Source: Streptococcus mitis (GTDB lineage Bacteria > Bacillota > Bacilli > Lactobacillales > Streptococcaceae). From it: a stretch of DNA of 64,000 bases. The DNA lies in the NCBI GenBank assembly GCA_001914195.1, contig MKYF01000017.1:62001-126000 (forward strand), read 5' to 3'. Shown in pieces: positions 51,428-60,348 of the stretch; the stretch's first letter is position 1; every line of letters starts with the position of its first letter. The notes under the pieces were generated by a model. The model was not told the origin of the DNA and made no database searches. It saw nothing but the letters and a program-made list of their open reading frames with translations. The position numbers were made by a program, and so were the translations under genes.

Positions 51428-51505
51428 ATAACCAATTTAGAAAACTATTTAATCAAGTAAAGGAAGTTAAGAAAAAGCTTCATCATTTATTGAAATGAGG
51501 GATTT

Positions 51506-54500
51506 ATGAAATTCAGTAAAAAGTATATAGCAGCTGGATCAGCTGTTATCGTATCCTTGAGTCTTTGTGCCTATGCACTGAACCAGCATCGTTCGCAGGA
51601 AAATAAAGACAATAATCGTGTCTCTTATGTGGATGGCAGTCAGTCAAGTCAGAAAAGTGAAAACTTGACACCAGATCAGGTTAGCCAGAAAGAAGGAATT
51701 CAGGCTGAGCAAATTGTCATCAAAATTACAGATCAGGGCTATGTGACGTCACACGGTGACCACTATCATTACTATAATGGGAAAGTTCCTTATGATGCCC
51801 TCTTTAGTGAAGAACTCTTGATGAAGGATCCAAACTACCAACTTAAGGACGCTGATATTGTCAACGAGGTCAAGGGCGGTTATATCATCAAGGTCGATGG
51901 AAAATATTATGTCTACCTAAAAGATGTAGCTCATGCTGATAATGTTCGAACTAAAGATGAAATCAACCGTCAAAAACAAGAACATGTCAAAGATAATGAG
52001 AAGGTTAGCTCAGATGTTGCTGTAGCAAGGTCTCAGGGACGCTATACGACAGATGATGGTTATGTCTTCAATCCAGCTGATATTATCGAAGATACGGGTG
52101 ACGCTTATATTGTTCCTCACGGAGGTCACTATCACTATATTCCAAAAAGTGATTTGTCTGCTAGTGAGTTAGCTGCTGCTAAAGCTCATTTAGCTGGCAA
52201 AAATACGCAACCGAGCCAGTTAAGCTATTCTTCAGCAGTTAGTGACAATAACACGCAATCTGTGGCACAAGGCTCAACTAGCAAGCCAGAAAGCAAAGTT
52301 GAAAATCTCCAAAGTCTATTGAAAGAACTCTACGATTTACCTAGCGACAAACGTTACAGTGAATCAGATGGTCTGGTTTTTGACCCTGCTAAGATTATCA
52401 GCCGTACGCCAAATGGAGTTGCGATTCCGCATGGCGACCATTATCATTTTATTCCTTACAGCAAGCTCTCTCCTTTAGAAGAAAAGATTGCTAGAATGGT
52501 GCCTATCGGTGGAACTGATTCTACGGTCTCTACAAATGAAAAACATCATGAAGTAGCGTCTAGTCTAGGAAGTCTTCCAAGTAATCCATCTATATTGAAT
52601 AATGCTTCTTCAACGTTAAATAAGGAAATTTCTTCAACGTCTGATGGTTATATCTTTAATCCAAAAGATATCGTTGAAGAAACAGCCACAGCTTATATCG
52701 TCAGACATGGTGATCATTTCCATTACATTCCTAAGTCGAATCAAATTGGACAACCGACTCTTCCAAACAATGGTCTAGCAACACCTTCTCCATCTCTTTC
52801 AGTCAATCCTGGTGTTTCACATGAGGAACATGAAGAAGGTGGACACGGCTTTGATGCCAATCGTATTATTGCGGAAGATGAAGCAGGATTTATCATGAGT
52901 CACGGCGACCATAATCATTACTTTTTCAAGAAGGATTTGACAGCAGAACAAATCAAGGCAGCGCAAGACCACTTGAAAGGGTCAAATACAGCAACACCAA
53001 GCCCAGCCAAAGATGATCACGATGGCGATGAGCATGACCACCATCATGGTGAAGACCATGATCATGGTTTTGATGCCAATCGTGTCATCAGTGAGGATGA
53101 GCAAGGCTTTGTCATGAGTCACGGCGACCATAATCATTACTCCTATAAGAAAGATTTGACAGCTGAGCAAATTAAGGCCGCACAGGATCATCTGAAAACA
53201 CATCATGATGCAGAGCCTGTAAAACCTCTTGCTAAAACGGTAGAGTCTTTCTCAAGAGATGCTAGCGATGAAGAAAAGATTGCTTATATTTCGAAGACCT
53301 ACGGTGTTCCACTTGAAGCGATTAGAATTTCAAACGGATTCTTTGTTTTTGGAAATCCAGACCAAGCCTACGATCCAACTCATATCCACCCATATGCTGT
53401 TCGTAAGGAACATGTGCGTATTCCGCTACAAACTGGCAATCCAGAACTTGATTTCCTAAATGAACTTTATACGACTGCCTTACGTGATGGTGTATCTCCT
53501 TATAGTTTGCAGGTAGAGAATGGTAGTTTTGTGATTCCTCATGGCGACCACAATCACTACATCAAGGTTCAAACGAAGGGCTATGAAGTTGCTTTGAAAA
53601 ACAAAATTCCAGCCCTACAATCCAATTATCAACCTGGAGCTTTTGATGAGAAGGCAGTCTTGGAAAAAGTAGATCAACTTTTAGCTGATAGCAGAAGTAT
53701 CTATAAAGACAAGCCTATTGAACAAAGACAGATTGAGTTAGCCTTAGGTCAGTTTACTGAGAACATGAAGAAACTGGCAACTAACTCTACAGCAGGTTAT
53801 CTTGCAACCCTTGATCTCTTTGATAAGCAATATATCCATATTGATGAAAGTGTTAAGCCTGTTAAAACAAGCGCTCTAGATAAGAAATATCAAGCCTTGA
53901 TTGATAAAATCAATACACTAGATACAGATTCTTATGGACTTCCTAAGAAGGACCTTCTCGTTCGACTCCAGGAAGCTAAGTTGGCTAAAGATGAGGCTGC
54001 TTTAGCAGCGGTTGAATCACAACTTCAAGCCTTGCAAGACTTTAATGACCGAACAGGTGTTACAACTGTAGAATACATCAAGTATTTCTACGAACACGTA
54101 AATGACGGTCGTTTGAGTGATGAACTTCGAAACAAAGTAGCTCAGTTGACTTGGGCTTTGTATCAATCACAATCCTTCCTTAAGGCAGCAGAATTGAACA
54201 AATTATTCCCAAGCATCTATCAAGCAAAACAAGAAGTGGAAGAAGCTTTGAAAGCTCAACCAACTACTGCTAAATCGACTAAGACAGTTCTAGATACTGA
54301 AAAAGTTGATAATCAAACTGCCAAGACAGCTATTTATGGCTTCTTGAAAGAATTGTACGGAGACTTTATGCCTGAAGAGCATGTCAATCATGTTAGCAAG
54401 GAACAAGTAGAAAGTCTTTTGAGCAAGGCAAATCAACTCTTGGAACAAATCCAAGAAGAAGGAATCAGACAATCCTTGGCAGAAGAAGTAGAAAATCTCA

Positions 54501-55048
54501 AAGCGGCCACAAACAAGGCTGATGCAGACTTGGATGAAGTAAACAGTCAGGTAAAAGATGTCTTGACTCGTATCGCTAGCGCCCTTCAACAAGAGAAAGA
54601 AAATGCAGAGCAAGATCCTCAGACGCTTGTTCTCTATCAAAAACTCTACGATATTCTCATGTCGCTTCATGCTTATTTAGAAAACAATAAGGGTTCTGAT
54701 GAAGACTTTGATAAGGTGGATGCATTACTAGACCAACTTTCTGCTAAGAGTAAGGATAAAGCCGCTTTACTTGAATTGACAAAAGCTATCCTAGTTTTGA
54801 ATCAAGAAATCAAGTCAAAATCAAGCGCGAGTGAAGAAGCAACTCCAGCGACAAATGCTGAAGCAAATGGTGATAAGACAAGTCCCGAAACTGAAACATC
54901 AGCAACTGCAGAATCTAACAGTGAAACTGCAAGCGACGAAAACAAACCAAGCAATACAACAGATTCTAAACCTGCTGAACCAGCTTCAGAAAAGGAAACA
55001 ACAGAATCTACAACAAGTACTGGAAATCAAGAAAAACCAGTAGAATAA
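51506..55048 (+). CDS. phtE: PhtE-like polyhistidine-triad surface protein
   Basis: 1180 residues, longer than pneumococcal PhtE (about 1040). The signal sequence MKFSKKYIAAGSAVIVSLSL with an LxxC motif is that of PhtE. Seven HxxHxH zinc motifs begin at about residues 83, 205, 309, 401, 466, 539 and 679. Motifs 5 and 6 lie in two near-identical tandem blocks (GFDANR ... SHGDHNHY ... KDLTAEQIKAAQDHLK) separated by a His/Asp-rich linker. After residue 700 the protein is a long helical region unlike PhtE, then a Thr/Ser/Glu-rich tail without LPXTG. Role: zinc scavenging with AdcAII, and complement evasion. Confidence 0.88.
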   Translation: MKFSKKYIAAGSAVIVSLSLCAYALNQHRSQENKDNNRVSYVDGSQSSQKSENLTPDQVSQKEGIQAEQIVIKITDQGYVTSHGDHYHYYNGKVPYDALFSEELLMKDPNYQLKDADIVNEVKGGYIIKVDGKYYVYLKDVAHADNVRTKDEINRQKQEHVKDNEKVSSDVAVARSQGRYTTDDGYVFNPADIIEDTGDAYIVPHGGHYHYIPKSDLSASELAAAKAHLAGKNTQPSQLSYSSAVSDNNTQSVAQGSTSKPESKVENLQSLLKELYDLPSDKRYSESDGLVFDPAKIISRTPNGVAIPHGDHYHFIPYSKLSPLEEKIARMVPIGGTDSTVSTNEKHHEVASSLGSLPSNPSILNNASSTLNKEISSTSDGYIFNPKDIVEETATAYIVRHGDHFHYIPKSNQIGQPTLPNNGLATPSPSLSVNPGVSHEEHEEGGHGFDANRIIAEDEAGFIMSHGDHNHYFFKKDLTAEQIKAAQDHLKGSNTATPSPAKDDHDGDEHDHHHGEDHDHGFDANRVISEDEQGFVMSHGDHNHYSYKKDLTAEQIKAAQDHLKTHHDAEPVKPLAKTVESFSRDASDEEKIAYISKTYGVPLEAIRISNGFFVFGNPDQAYDPTHIHPYAVRKEHVRIPLQTGNPELDFLNELYTTALRDGVSPYSLQVENGSFVIPHGDHNHYIKVQTKGYEVALKNKIPALQSNYQPGAFDEKAVLEKVDQLLADSRSIYKDKPIEQRQIELALGQFTENMKKLATNSTAGYLATLDLFDKQYIHIDESVKPVKTSALDKKYQALIDKINTLDTDSYGLPKKDLLVRLQEAKLAKDEAALAAVESQLQALQDFNDRTGVTTVEYIKYFYEHVNDGRLSDELRNKVAQLTWALYQSQSFLKAAELNKLFPSIYQAKQEVEEALKAQPTTAKSTKTVLDTEKVDNQTAKTAIYGFLKELYGDFMPEEHVNHVSKEQVESLLSKANQLLEQIQEEGIRQSLAEEVENLKAATNKADADLDEVNSQVKDVLTRIASALQQEKENAEQDPQTLVLYQKLYDILMSLHAYLENNKGSDEDFDKVDALLDQLSAKSKDKAALLELTKAILVLNQEIKSKSSASEEATPATNAEANGDKTSPETETSATAESNSETASDENKPSNTTDSKPAEPASEKETTESTTSTGNQEKPVE

Positions 55049-55136
55049 AAAAGTTTGTGGTCGTAGATCTAGGAGATTTTCCCATTCAAGGCTGTTTCCT
55101 ATTTCTCATTGTAATTATAAACCATGGCAATATAAG

Positions 55137-55174
55137 AAAACGAGCATTTCCAACTGAGGAGATGCTCGTTTTTT
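55137..55174 (+). terminator. Terminator after phtE
   Basis: AAAACGAGCAT (55137-55147) pairs with ATGCTCGTTTT (55162-55172), followed by T residues; same arms as the hairpin at 22571. The remaining bases up to 55314 hold no gene. Confidence 0.8.
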
Positions 55175-55314
55175 GATAGTTAGAAGTAGTTTTTATCCGT
55201 CTATTTAGAGTTGATTACAAATGATCTTGAAAGAAATTATTGACTTGAATGTGGATATAGGATTTATTAACTGATTATAATGTTTAAATATCGCTCAAAA
55301 GCAAAGAATTATCC

Positions 55315-56847
55315 TCATGAGTATGAATCGTCTAAATTAACTACCTCCAGACCGTGTTCTGTTAAGCGATAGATGATTGAACAGACCTCTTTTAAGAAAC
55401 GCCTGTCATGCGAAACAGTGATGAGTCCGCCTGGATACGTAGCAAAGAGTTTTCTAATTTGGGGTTGAGAAGTGGGAGAAAAGTTTCGTGTGGGTTCATC
55501 CAGCAGGAGAAAGTTTGGTTTGCGCAAGACTAAATCCAAAAGCAGGAGTTTACCCTGTTGCCCGCCAGATAAGGAGCGAATTTGATGCTGCATTTCTGGA
55601 TAACTGAAATTGAGACTGGCTAAGTGAGATTGGATTTTCTGCAGTTCCTCTTTTTCTCCAGTTTTGCTGAGGTAGGCTATTGGTGATAAATCTAATTGCA
55701 GTTTTTTGTGGTAATCTTGTGGCATATAACCAAGTAAAATCTCTCTTTTTTGACTTAGCAGTTGTTGCAACTTTGATAACAGAGTTGATTTCCCCATACC
55801 ATTTGGGCCGATGATACCGATTTTTTCTTGTCCACGGACAGTTAGTTGTAGTTCCTGAGCCAAAACACGGTCGTCAATGGACAAATTTTCTTTTTCCAGT
55901 TGGATTAAGACTTTAGATGCTGATAATGGCTGTATATCTGAGAAAAAAAGTCTAATTTCTTCCTCTTCAAGTGGTTTTTGGGTCATGGACTGAGCTGTCT
56001 TTTCAAAGCGTTTTTCTTGAGAGAGGACAGTTTTCATCTTTTTAGCCAATAGGCGACCGGCAGTACTGTCTTTAGTAGCTCGAAGCGCAGTTTCTACATT
56101 TTGCTTGACTCGACGATGTTTTTCCATGGTTTTGTCATAGGCTCTTTGGTCATTAGCAGCTTGCTGACTTTGTCTGGCAAAATTAGCCTTTCTCTGCTCA
56201 CTATAGCGATAATAGTCTAAATGCTCTACTAGCGTTTCTGCTTCTTTACGGTGCTTGACCAGTCGCAAGTGAACAATAGTGTCTGCCGTTTGAGAAAGAA
56301 AGTCTTCATCATGGGAAATGAAAATAACGGTTTGCCTCATCTTCTGTATCTGTCTTTTTAGCCAATCAACCGTCTCAAGGTCTAGGTCATTTGAAGGTTC
56401 ATCTAAAAATAGAATCTCAAAGGGTTTGGCTAACTCATGGATGAGCTGAATTTTCAAAGCTTCGCCCCCTGATAGACTGCCAATCTCTTGGTTGCTAGCG
56501 AATCGATTGCTATCAAAATGCAATTCCTCAGCCAAACGATAGAGGATACTGTAGTCTAAATCAAGAGAATCTAAAAAGAAGTAGTCGTGTAGAGTTTTCT
56601 TTTTCAGGTTCTCGGGGAGTTTTTGAGGAATGTAGGCTATTGATTGATAATAAGATTGAATGTCTCCCCTGATAGTGAAATCAGGCAAAGCTTCCCCCAT
56701 TAAAGTTTTAAGCAAGGTTGATTTGCCATTTCCTTCTTCACCAATAATAGCAACCTTTTCCCCGTCTTGGATAGTCATGGTTAGGTCAGATACAAGATCT
56801 CGTAGATCTTTGTTTTGAGTGATGGTTAGATGATTGATTTTTATCAT
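55315..56847 (-). CDS. ABC-F family ATPase (ribosome-acting, resistance-type candidate)
   Basis: 510 residues with two ABC domains and no membrane segment, so ABC-F. First Walker A GEEGNGKSTLLK near residue 36, signature LSGGEALKIQLIHEL near 124, Walker B FLDEPSNDLDLETV near 148. Interdomain linker about 190-290, highly charged. Second Walker A GPNGMGKSTLLS near 348, signature LSGGQQGKLLLLD near 429 and Walker B LLLDEPTRNFSP near 450. ABC-F proteins act on the ribosomal E site; several protect from ribosome-targeting drugs. Specificity cannot be read here. It has a long leader. Confidence 0.85.
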   Translation of the reverse strand: MIKINHLTITQNKDLRDLVSDLTMTIQDGEKVAIIGEEGNGKSTLLKTLMGEALPDFTIRGDIQSYYQSIAYIPQKLPENLKKKTLHDYFFLDSLDLDYSILYRLAEELHFDSNRFASNQEIGSLSGGEALKIQLIHELAKPFEILFLDEPSNDLDLETVDWLKRQIQKMRQTVIFISHDEDFLSQTADTIVHLRLVKHRKEAETLVEHLDYYRYSEQRKANFARQSQQAANDQRAYDKTMEKHRRVKQNVETALRATKDSTAGRLLAKKMKTVLSQEKRFEKTAQSMTQKPLEEEEIRLFFSDIQPLSASKVLIQLEKENLSIDDRVLAQELQLTVRGQEKIGIIGPNGMGKSTLLSKLQQLLSQKREILLGYMPQDYHKKLQLDLSPIAYLSKTGEKEELQKIQSHLASLNFSYPEMQHQIRSLSGGQQGKLLLLDLVLRKPNFLLLDEPTRNFSPTSQPQIRKLFATYPGGLITVSHDRRFLKEVCSIIYRLTEHGLEVVNLDDSYS

Positions 56848-56883
56848 ATTGTTGCCCTTTCTAGAATATCAATAGTGCATAAC

Positions 56884-56910
56884 AAAAAGCTCTACTTTAT
56901 CTAGTAGAGC
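56884..56910 (-). terminator. Hairpin with U run in ABC-F leader (attenuator-like)
   Basis: On the minus strand GCTCTAC (56904-56910) pairs with GTAGAGC (56889-56895), followed by five U. It lies about 40 bases before the ABC-F start. A TTGACA (minus, near 56922-56927) just upstream means it could instead overlap a promoter and be an operator. Confidence 0.5.
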
Positions 56911-56938
56911 CAATGTCTATGTCAAAAAAACTCTATTA

Positions 56939-57090
56939 ATACTCTTCGAAAATCTCTTCAAACCACGTCAGCGTCGCCTTACCGTAGATATATGTAACTG
57001 ACTTCGTCAGTCTTATCTACAACCTCAAAGCAGTGCTTTGAGCAACCTGCGGCTAGCTTCCTAGTTTGCTTTTTGATCTTCATTGAGTAT
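56939..57090 (+). repeat. BOX element (full-length type)
   Basis: 152 bases: boxA ATACTCTTCGAAAATCTCTT at 56939, boxB with CTGACTTCGTCAG at about 56999-57011, boxC ending CATTGAGTAT at 57090. It lies inside the leader region of the minus-strand ABC-F gene. Confidence 0.92.
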
Positions 57091-57263
57091 AAAATGCCAG
57101 AAAAAGAGCATAAAAGAGCACACAAAAAGAGACAAAAACAAGATCTACTAAATAAAGTTTCTTTATTTGATAGACTTAGTTGTTCATGTCTCCCTTACCT
57201 CCGAGTATTAGTATCTTTATCCTATACCTTTCAGGAAATTTTGTCAACAGAAAACTGGAAATT

Positions 57264-57317
57264 TCAAGCTCTAAAATCCGTGTGGTAAGCATTAGTAATG
57301 AGTTCTTTGTCTTCCAT
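57264..57317 (-). CDS. 17-residue micro-ORF upstream of ABC-F gene (leader peptide candidate)
   Basis: Minus-strand ORF encoding MEDKELITNAYHTDFRA. It has a strong AAGGAGG site 8 bases before the ATG and a TGC-extended TATACT -10 (57355-57360). A three-codon ORF (ATG AAC AAC TAA) with its own GGAGG follows downstream at about 57184-57195, after a second promoter-like TTGACA/TATAGG. It could be a regulatory leader peptide or the stub of a deleted gene. Confidence 0.4.
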   Translation of the reverse strand: MEDKELITNAYHTDFRA

Positions 57318-57448
57318 ATGAGCATCCTCCTTGCTCTGATGTATTATTGCCTATAGTATAGCACTAAAAAACAAAAATATCATAGCAAATATGTTAAAAA
57401 ATCGATTTTTAATTAAAAAGTTTGGTGGGCTGATTTGTAGCCTTTTCA

Positions 57449-57457
57449 TGGTATAAT
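57449..57457 (+). promoter_or_regulatory. Extended -10 promoter of DUF177-nth unit
   Basis: TGG-TATAAT (TATAAT at 57452-57457), followed by a leader of about 20 bases and GGAGGAAGT before ATG 57486. Confidence 0.65.
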
Positions 57458-57485
57458 CAAGAGAGTAAATCTTTATGGAGGAAGT

Positions 57486-58028
57486 ATGAAATTAAATATT
57501 CAAGAAATTCGTAAGCAGTCTGAAGGCTTGCATTTTGAACAAACGTTAGACCTAGCCGCAGACCTGCGTGCACGCAATCAAGAAATTTTAGATGTGAAAG
57601 ATATCCTTGCTGTTGGGAAAGTACAGTACGAAGACCGTATGTATTTCTTAGATTATCAACTATCTTATACCATTGTTCTTGCTTCAAGTCGCAGTATGGA
57701 GCCAGTTGAGTTAGTTGAATCTTATCCAGTCACGGAAGTTTTCATGGAAGGCGCGACTAACCAGCTAGATCAGGAAGTTTTAGACGATGATTTGGTCTTG
57801 CCTATCGAAAATGGAGAACTTGATCTTGCTGAGAGCGTGTCAGATAATATCCTTCTCAACATTCCTATCAAGGTCTTGACGGCTGAAGAAGAGGCTGGTC
57901 AAGGATTTGTGTCAGGAAATGACTGGCAAATCATGACAGAGGAAGAATACCAAGCTCAACAAGCAGTTAAGAAAGAAGAAAACAGTCCTTTTGCTGGCTT
58001 ACAAGGACTATTTGATGGAGACGAATAA
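57486..58028 (+). CDS. DUF177 (YceD-like) protein
   Basis: 180-residue YceD/DUF177 protein. The conserved central strand region LDYQLSYTIVLASSRSMEPVE and the C-terminal DLAESVSDNILLNIPIKVL near residues 115-133 mark the family. In many bacteria it is linked to 23S rRNA level or to rpmF; here rpmF is not adjacent. An acidic C terminus (EENSPFAGLQGLFDGDE). Its stop overlaps the nth start by 1 base. Confidence 0.85.
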   Translation: MKLNIQEIRKQSEGLHFEQTLDLAADLRARNQEILDVKDILAVGKVQYEDRMYFLDYQLSYTIVLASSRSMEPVELVESYPVTEVFMEGATNQLDQEVLDDDLVLPIENGELDLAESVSDNILLNIPIKVLTAEEEAGQGFVSGNDWQIMTEEEYQAQQAVKKEENSPFAGLQGLFDGDE

Positions 58029-58657
58029 TGGTTTTGTCAAAAAAACGAGCACGAAAAGTGCTGGAAGAAATCATTGCTCTTTTTCCAGATGCCAAGCCCA
58101 GTCTTGATTTTACCAATCATTTTGAACTCTTAGTTGCGGTCATGCTGTCAGCTCAGACAACGGATGCAGCGGTAAATAAGGCCACACCAGGTCTCTTTGC
58201 TGCCTTTCCAACGCCACAAGCCATGTCTATTGCGACAGAGGGTGAGATTGCTTCACACATTTCTCGCCTGGGACTGTATCGGAATAAGGCTAAATTCCTA
58301 AAAAAATGTGCCCAACAGTTACTAGATGATTTTGATGGCCAAGTTCCTCAAACTCGTGAGGAATTAGAGAGTTTGGCAGGTGTTGGTCGCAAGACAGCCA
58401 ATGTTGTCATGAGTGTGGGCTTTGGAATTCCAGCCTTTGCAGTAGACACTCATGTGGAGCGTATTTGCAAACACCACGATATTGTCAAAAAATCAGCGAC
58501 ACCACTTGAGGTGGAAAAACGTGTCATGGATATCTTGCCACCGGAGCAGTGGTTAGCTGCCCATCAGGCCATGATTTATTTCGGACGGGCTATCTGTCAT
58601 CCTAAAAATCCAGAGTGTGACCAGTACCCACAGTTATATGATTTTAGTAATTTATAA
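58028..58657 (+). CDS. nth: Endonuclease III with degenerate Fe-S motif
   Basis: 209-residue HhH-GPD DNA glycosylase/AP lyase for oxidised pyrimidines. Helix-hairpin-helix LAGVGRKTANVV near residue 118 contains the catalytic Lys; catalytic Asp in AVDTHVERI near 138. The C-terminal C-x6-C-x2-C-x5-C cluster motif is degraded: C190 and C197 remain, but the third and fourth positions are Tyr200 and Phe206 (CDQYPQLYDF). The glycosylase core is otherwise intact, so it probably works without a 4Fe-4S cluster. Confidence 0.92.
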   Translation: MVLSKKRARKVLEEIIALFPDAKPSLDFTNHFELLVAVMLSAQTTDAAVNKATPGLFAAFPTPQAMSIATEGEIASHISRLGLYRNKAKFLKKCAQQLLDDFDGQVPQTREELESLAGVGRKTANVVMSVGFGIPAFAVDTHVERICKHHDIVKKSATPLEVEKRVMDILPPEQWLAAHQAMIYFGRAICHPKNPECDQYPQLYDFSNL

Positions 58658-58680
58658 GATGGGGGCTCAAAAGTTTTTGC

Positions 58681-58709
58681 TTGATTTTAGGCTCGCTTTG
58701 TGCTATAGT
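58681..58709 (+). promoter_or_regulatory. Promoter of pyr/car operon
   Basis: -35 TTGATT (58681-58686), 17-base spacer, TGC-extended -10 TATAGT (58704-58709). Confidence 0.7.
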
Positions 58710-58735
58710 AATTGATAATTAAATATTCCTTTAAA

Positions 58736-58856
58736 CCTGTCCCGTGAGGCAGGCAAGGAGCGCGATAAAGTAGAAGGGTGAAGTCTATACTGTTTGCAGT
58801 AGGGCTTACTTAGCTATACATTTCAAGTCTCCTTGTTTAAGGAGACTTTTCTTTTT
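58736..58856 (+). promoter_or_regulatory. PyrR-responsive attenuator
   Basis: PyrR-binding hairpin CCTGTC-CCGTGA-GGCAGG (58736-58753) has the conserved CNGNGA hexaloop. Downstream is a terminator, AGTCTCCTT (58826-58834) with AAGGAGACT (58839-58847), then T residues. The AAGGAG at 58754-58759 can pair with CTCCTT of the terminator, giving an antiterminator. UMP-bound PyrR would favour termination before pyrR. Confidence 0.85.
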
Positions 58857-58867
58857 GGAGGTTTGTC

Positions 58868-59389
58868 ATGAAGGCAAAAGAAGTTGTAGACGAATTGACC
58901 GTCAAACGAGCGATTACGCGTATTACTTATGAGATTATCGAACGTAACAAAGATTTGAACAAAATCGTCTTGGCTGGTATTAAAACTCGTGGTGTCTTTA
59001 TCGCCCACCGAATCCAAGAACGTTTGGAGCAGCTAGAAAATCTTTCAGTTCCTGTTGTGGAATTGGATACTAAACCTTTCCGTGATGATGTTAAAAGTGG
59101 AGAAGATACTTCTTTGGTTTCTGTTGATGTGACAGACCGTGAAGTGATCTTGGTGGATGATGTGCTCTATACAGGTCGTACCATCCGTGCTGCTATTGAT
59201 AATATTGTAGGTCATGGTCGTCCTGCGCGCGTGAGTTTAGCAGTTCTAGTCGATCGTGGACATAGAGAGTTGCCAATCCGTCCAGATTACGTTGGAAAAA
59301 ATATCCCAACCAGTCGTTCTGAAGAAATCATTGTAGAGATGACAGAACTTGATGGCCAAGACAGAGTTCTGATTACTGAAGAAGCTTAG
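58868..59389 (+). CDS. pyrR: Pyrimidine operon attenuator / uracil phosphoribosyltransferase PyrR
   Basis: 173 residues. The PRPP motif VILVDDVLYTGRT lies near residue 94; PRTase fold with IKTRGVFIAHR near 40. Binds UMP/UTP and the RNA hairpins of the pyr leader. First gene of pyrR-pyrB-carA-carB; the ribosome-binding site GGAGG (58857-58861) lies right after the terminator. Confidence 0.95.
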   Translation: MKAKEVVDELTVKRAITRITYEIIERNKDLNKIVLAGIKTRGVFIAHRIQERLEQLENLSVPVVELDTKPFRDDVKSGEDTSLVSVDVTDREVILVDDVLYTGRTIRAAIDNIVGHGRPARVSLAVLVDRGHRELPIRPDYVGKNIPTSRSEEIIVEMTELDGQDRVLITEEA

Positions 59390-59407
59390 AAAGCTAAAGG
59401 AGTAGCC

Positions 59408-60331
59408 ATGTCAGAAAATCAACAAGCATTGAACCATGTGGTGTCCATGGAAGACCTCACTGTCGATCAAGTCATGAAATTGATCAAGCGAGGAATCGAG
59501 TTTAAAAACGGAGCACAGCTTCCTTATGAAGACCATCCTATTGTTTCCAATCTTTTCTTTGAGGATTCTACACGGACGCATAAGTCCTTTGAAGTGGCAG
59601 AGATTAAACTGGGATTGGAGCGACTTGACTTTGATGTGAAGACTAGTTCGGTTAATAAGGGTGAGACACTTTATGATACCATTTTGACTTTGTCTGCTTT
59701 AGGAGTGGATGTCTGTGTGATTCGCCACCCAGAGGTTGACTACTACAGAGAGTTGATTGCTAGTCCCACGATTACGACTTCCATCATCAATGGTGGAGAT
59801 GGTTCGGGCCAACACCCTAGCCAGAGCTTGCTTGATTTGATGACTATTTATGAGGAATTTGGTTACTTTGAGGGTCTCAAGGTTGCGATTGCAGGTGACT
59901 TGGATCACTCACGCGTTGCCAAATCCAATATGCAGATTTTGAAACGCTTGGGAGTGGAACTCTTTTTCGCTGGACCTGAGAAATGGAGAAGTCAAGAGTT
60001 TGCAGACTATGGACAGTTTGTAACTATTGATGAAATCATTGATCAGGTGGATGTCATGATGTTTCTCCGTGTGCAACATGAACGCCATGATAGTGGAGCT
60101 GTATTTTCAAAAGAAGACTACCATACCCAACATGGCTTGACTCAAGAACGTTATGACCGTTTGAAAGAAACAGCAATCCTCATGCACCCAGCTCCAGTCA
60201 ATCGTGATGTAGAAATTGCAGATCACTTGGTTGAAGCACCAAAATCACGGATTGTCCAACAAATGACCAATGGTGTCTTTGTTCGAATGGCAATCTTAGA
60301 ATCCGTACTGGCGAGTAGAAACGCCAACTAA
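59408..60331 (+). CDS. pyrB: Aspartate carbamoyltransferase catalytic chain
   Basis: 307 residues, commits carbamoyl phosphate to pyrimidines. Carbamoyl-phosphate loop EDSTRTHKSFE near residue 53; aspartate side HPSQSLLDLMTIYEEFG near 137; MHPAPVNRDVEI near 260. No regulatory chain (pyrI) nearby, as in Firmicutes. Confidence 0.96.
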   Translation: MSENQQALNHVVSMEDLTVDQVMKLIKRGIEFKNGAQLPYEDHPIVSNLFFEDSTRTHKSFEVAEIKLGLERLDFDVKTSSVNKGETLYDTILTLSALGVDVCVIRHPEVDYYRELIASPTITTSIINGGDGSGQHPSQSLLDLMTIYEEFGYFEGLKVAIAGDLDHSRVAKSNMQILKRLGVELFFAGPEKWRSQEFADYGQFVTIDEIIDQVDVMMFLRVQHERHDSGAVFSKEDYHTQHGLTQERYDRLKETAILMHPAPVNRDVEIADHLVEAPKSRIVQQMTNGVFVRMAILESVLASRNAN

Positions 60332-60348
60332 AACACAAGACGTTAAAA

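Noticed and set aside
54290..54670. 126-residue minus-strand open frame with hydrophobic look
   Set aside because: Antisense to the helical region of the Pht protein; hydrophobicity is an artefact of Glu/Lys/Gln-rich sense codons.
57073..57288. 71-residue plus-strand open frame starting in a BOX element
   Set aside because: It begins in repeat DNA (MIFIEYKMPEKEHK is the common BOX read-through), has no family match, and the opposite strand carries better-supported leader signals.
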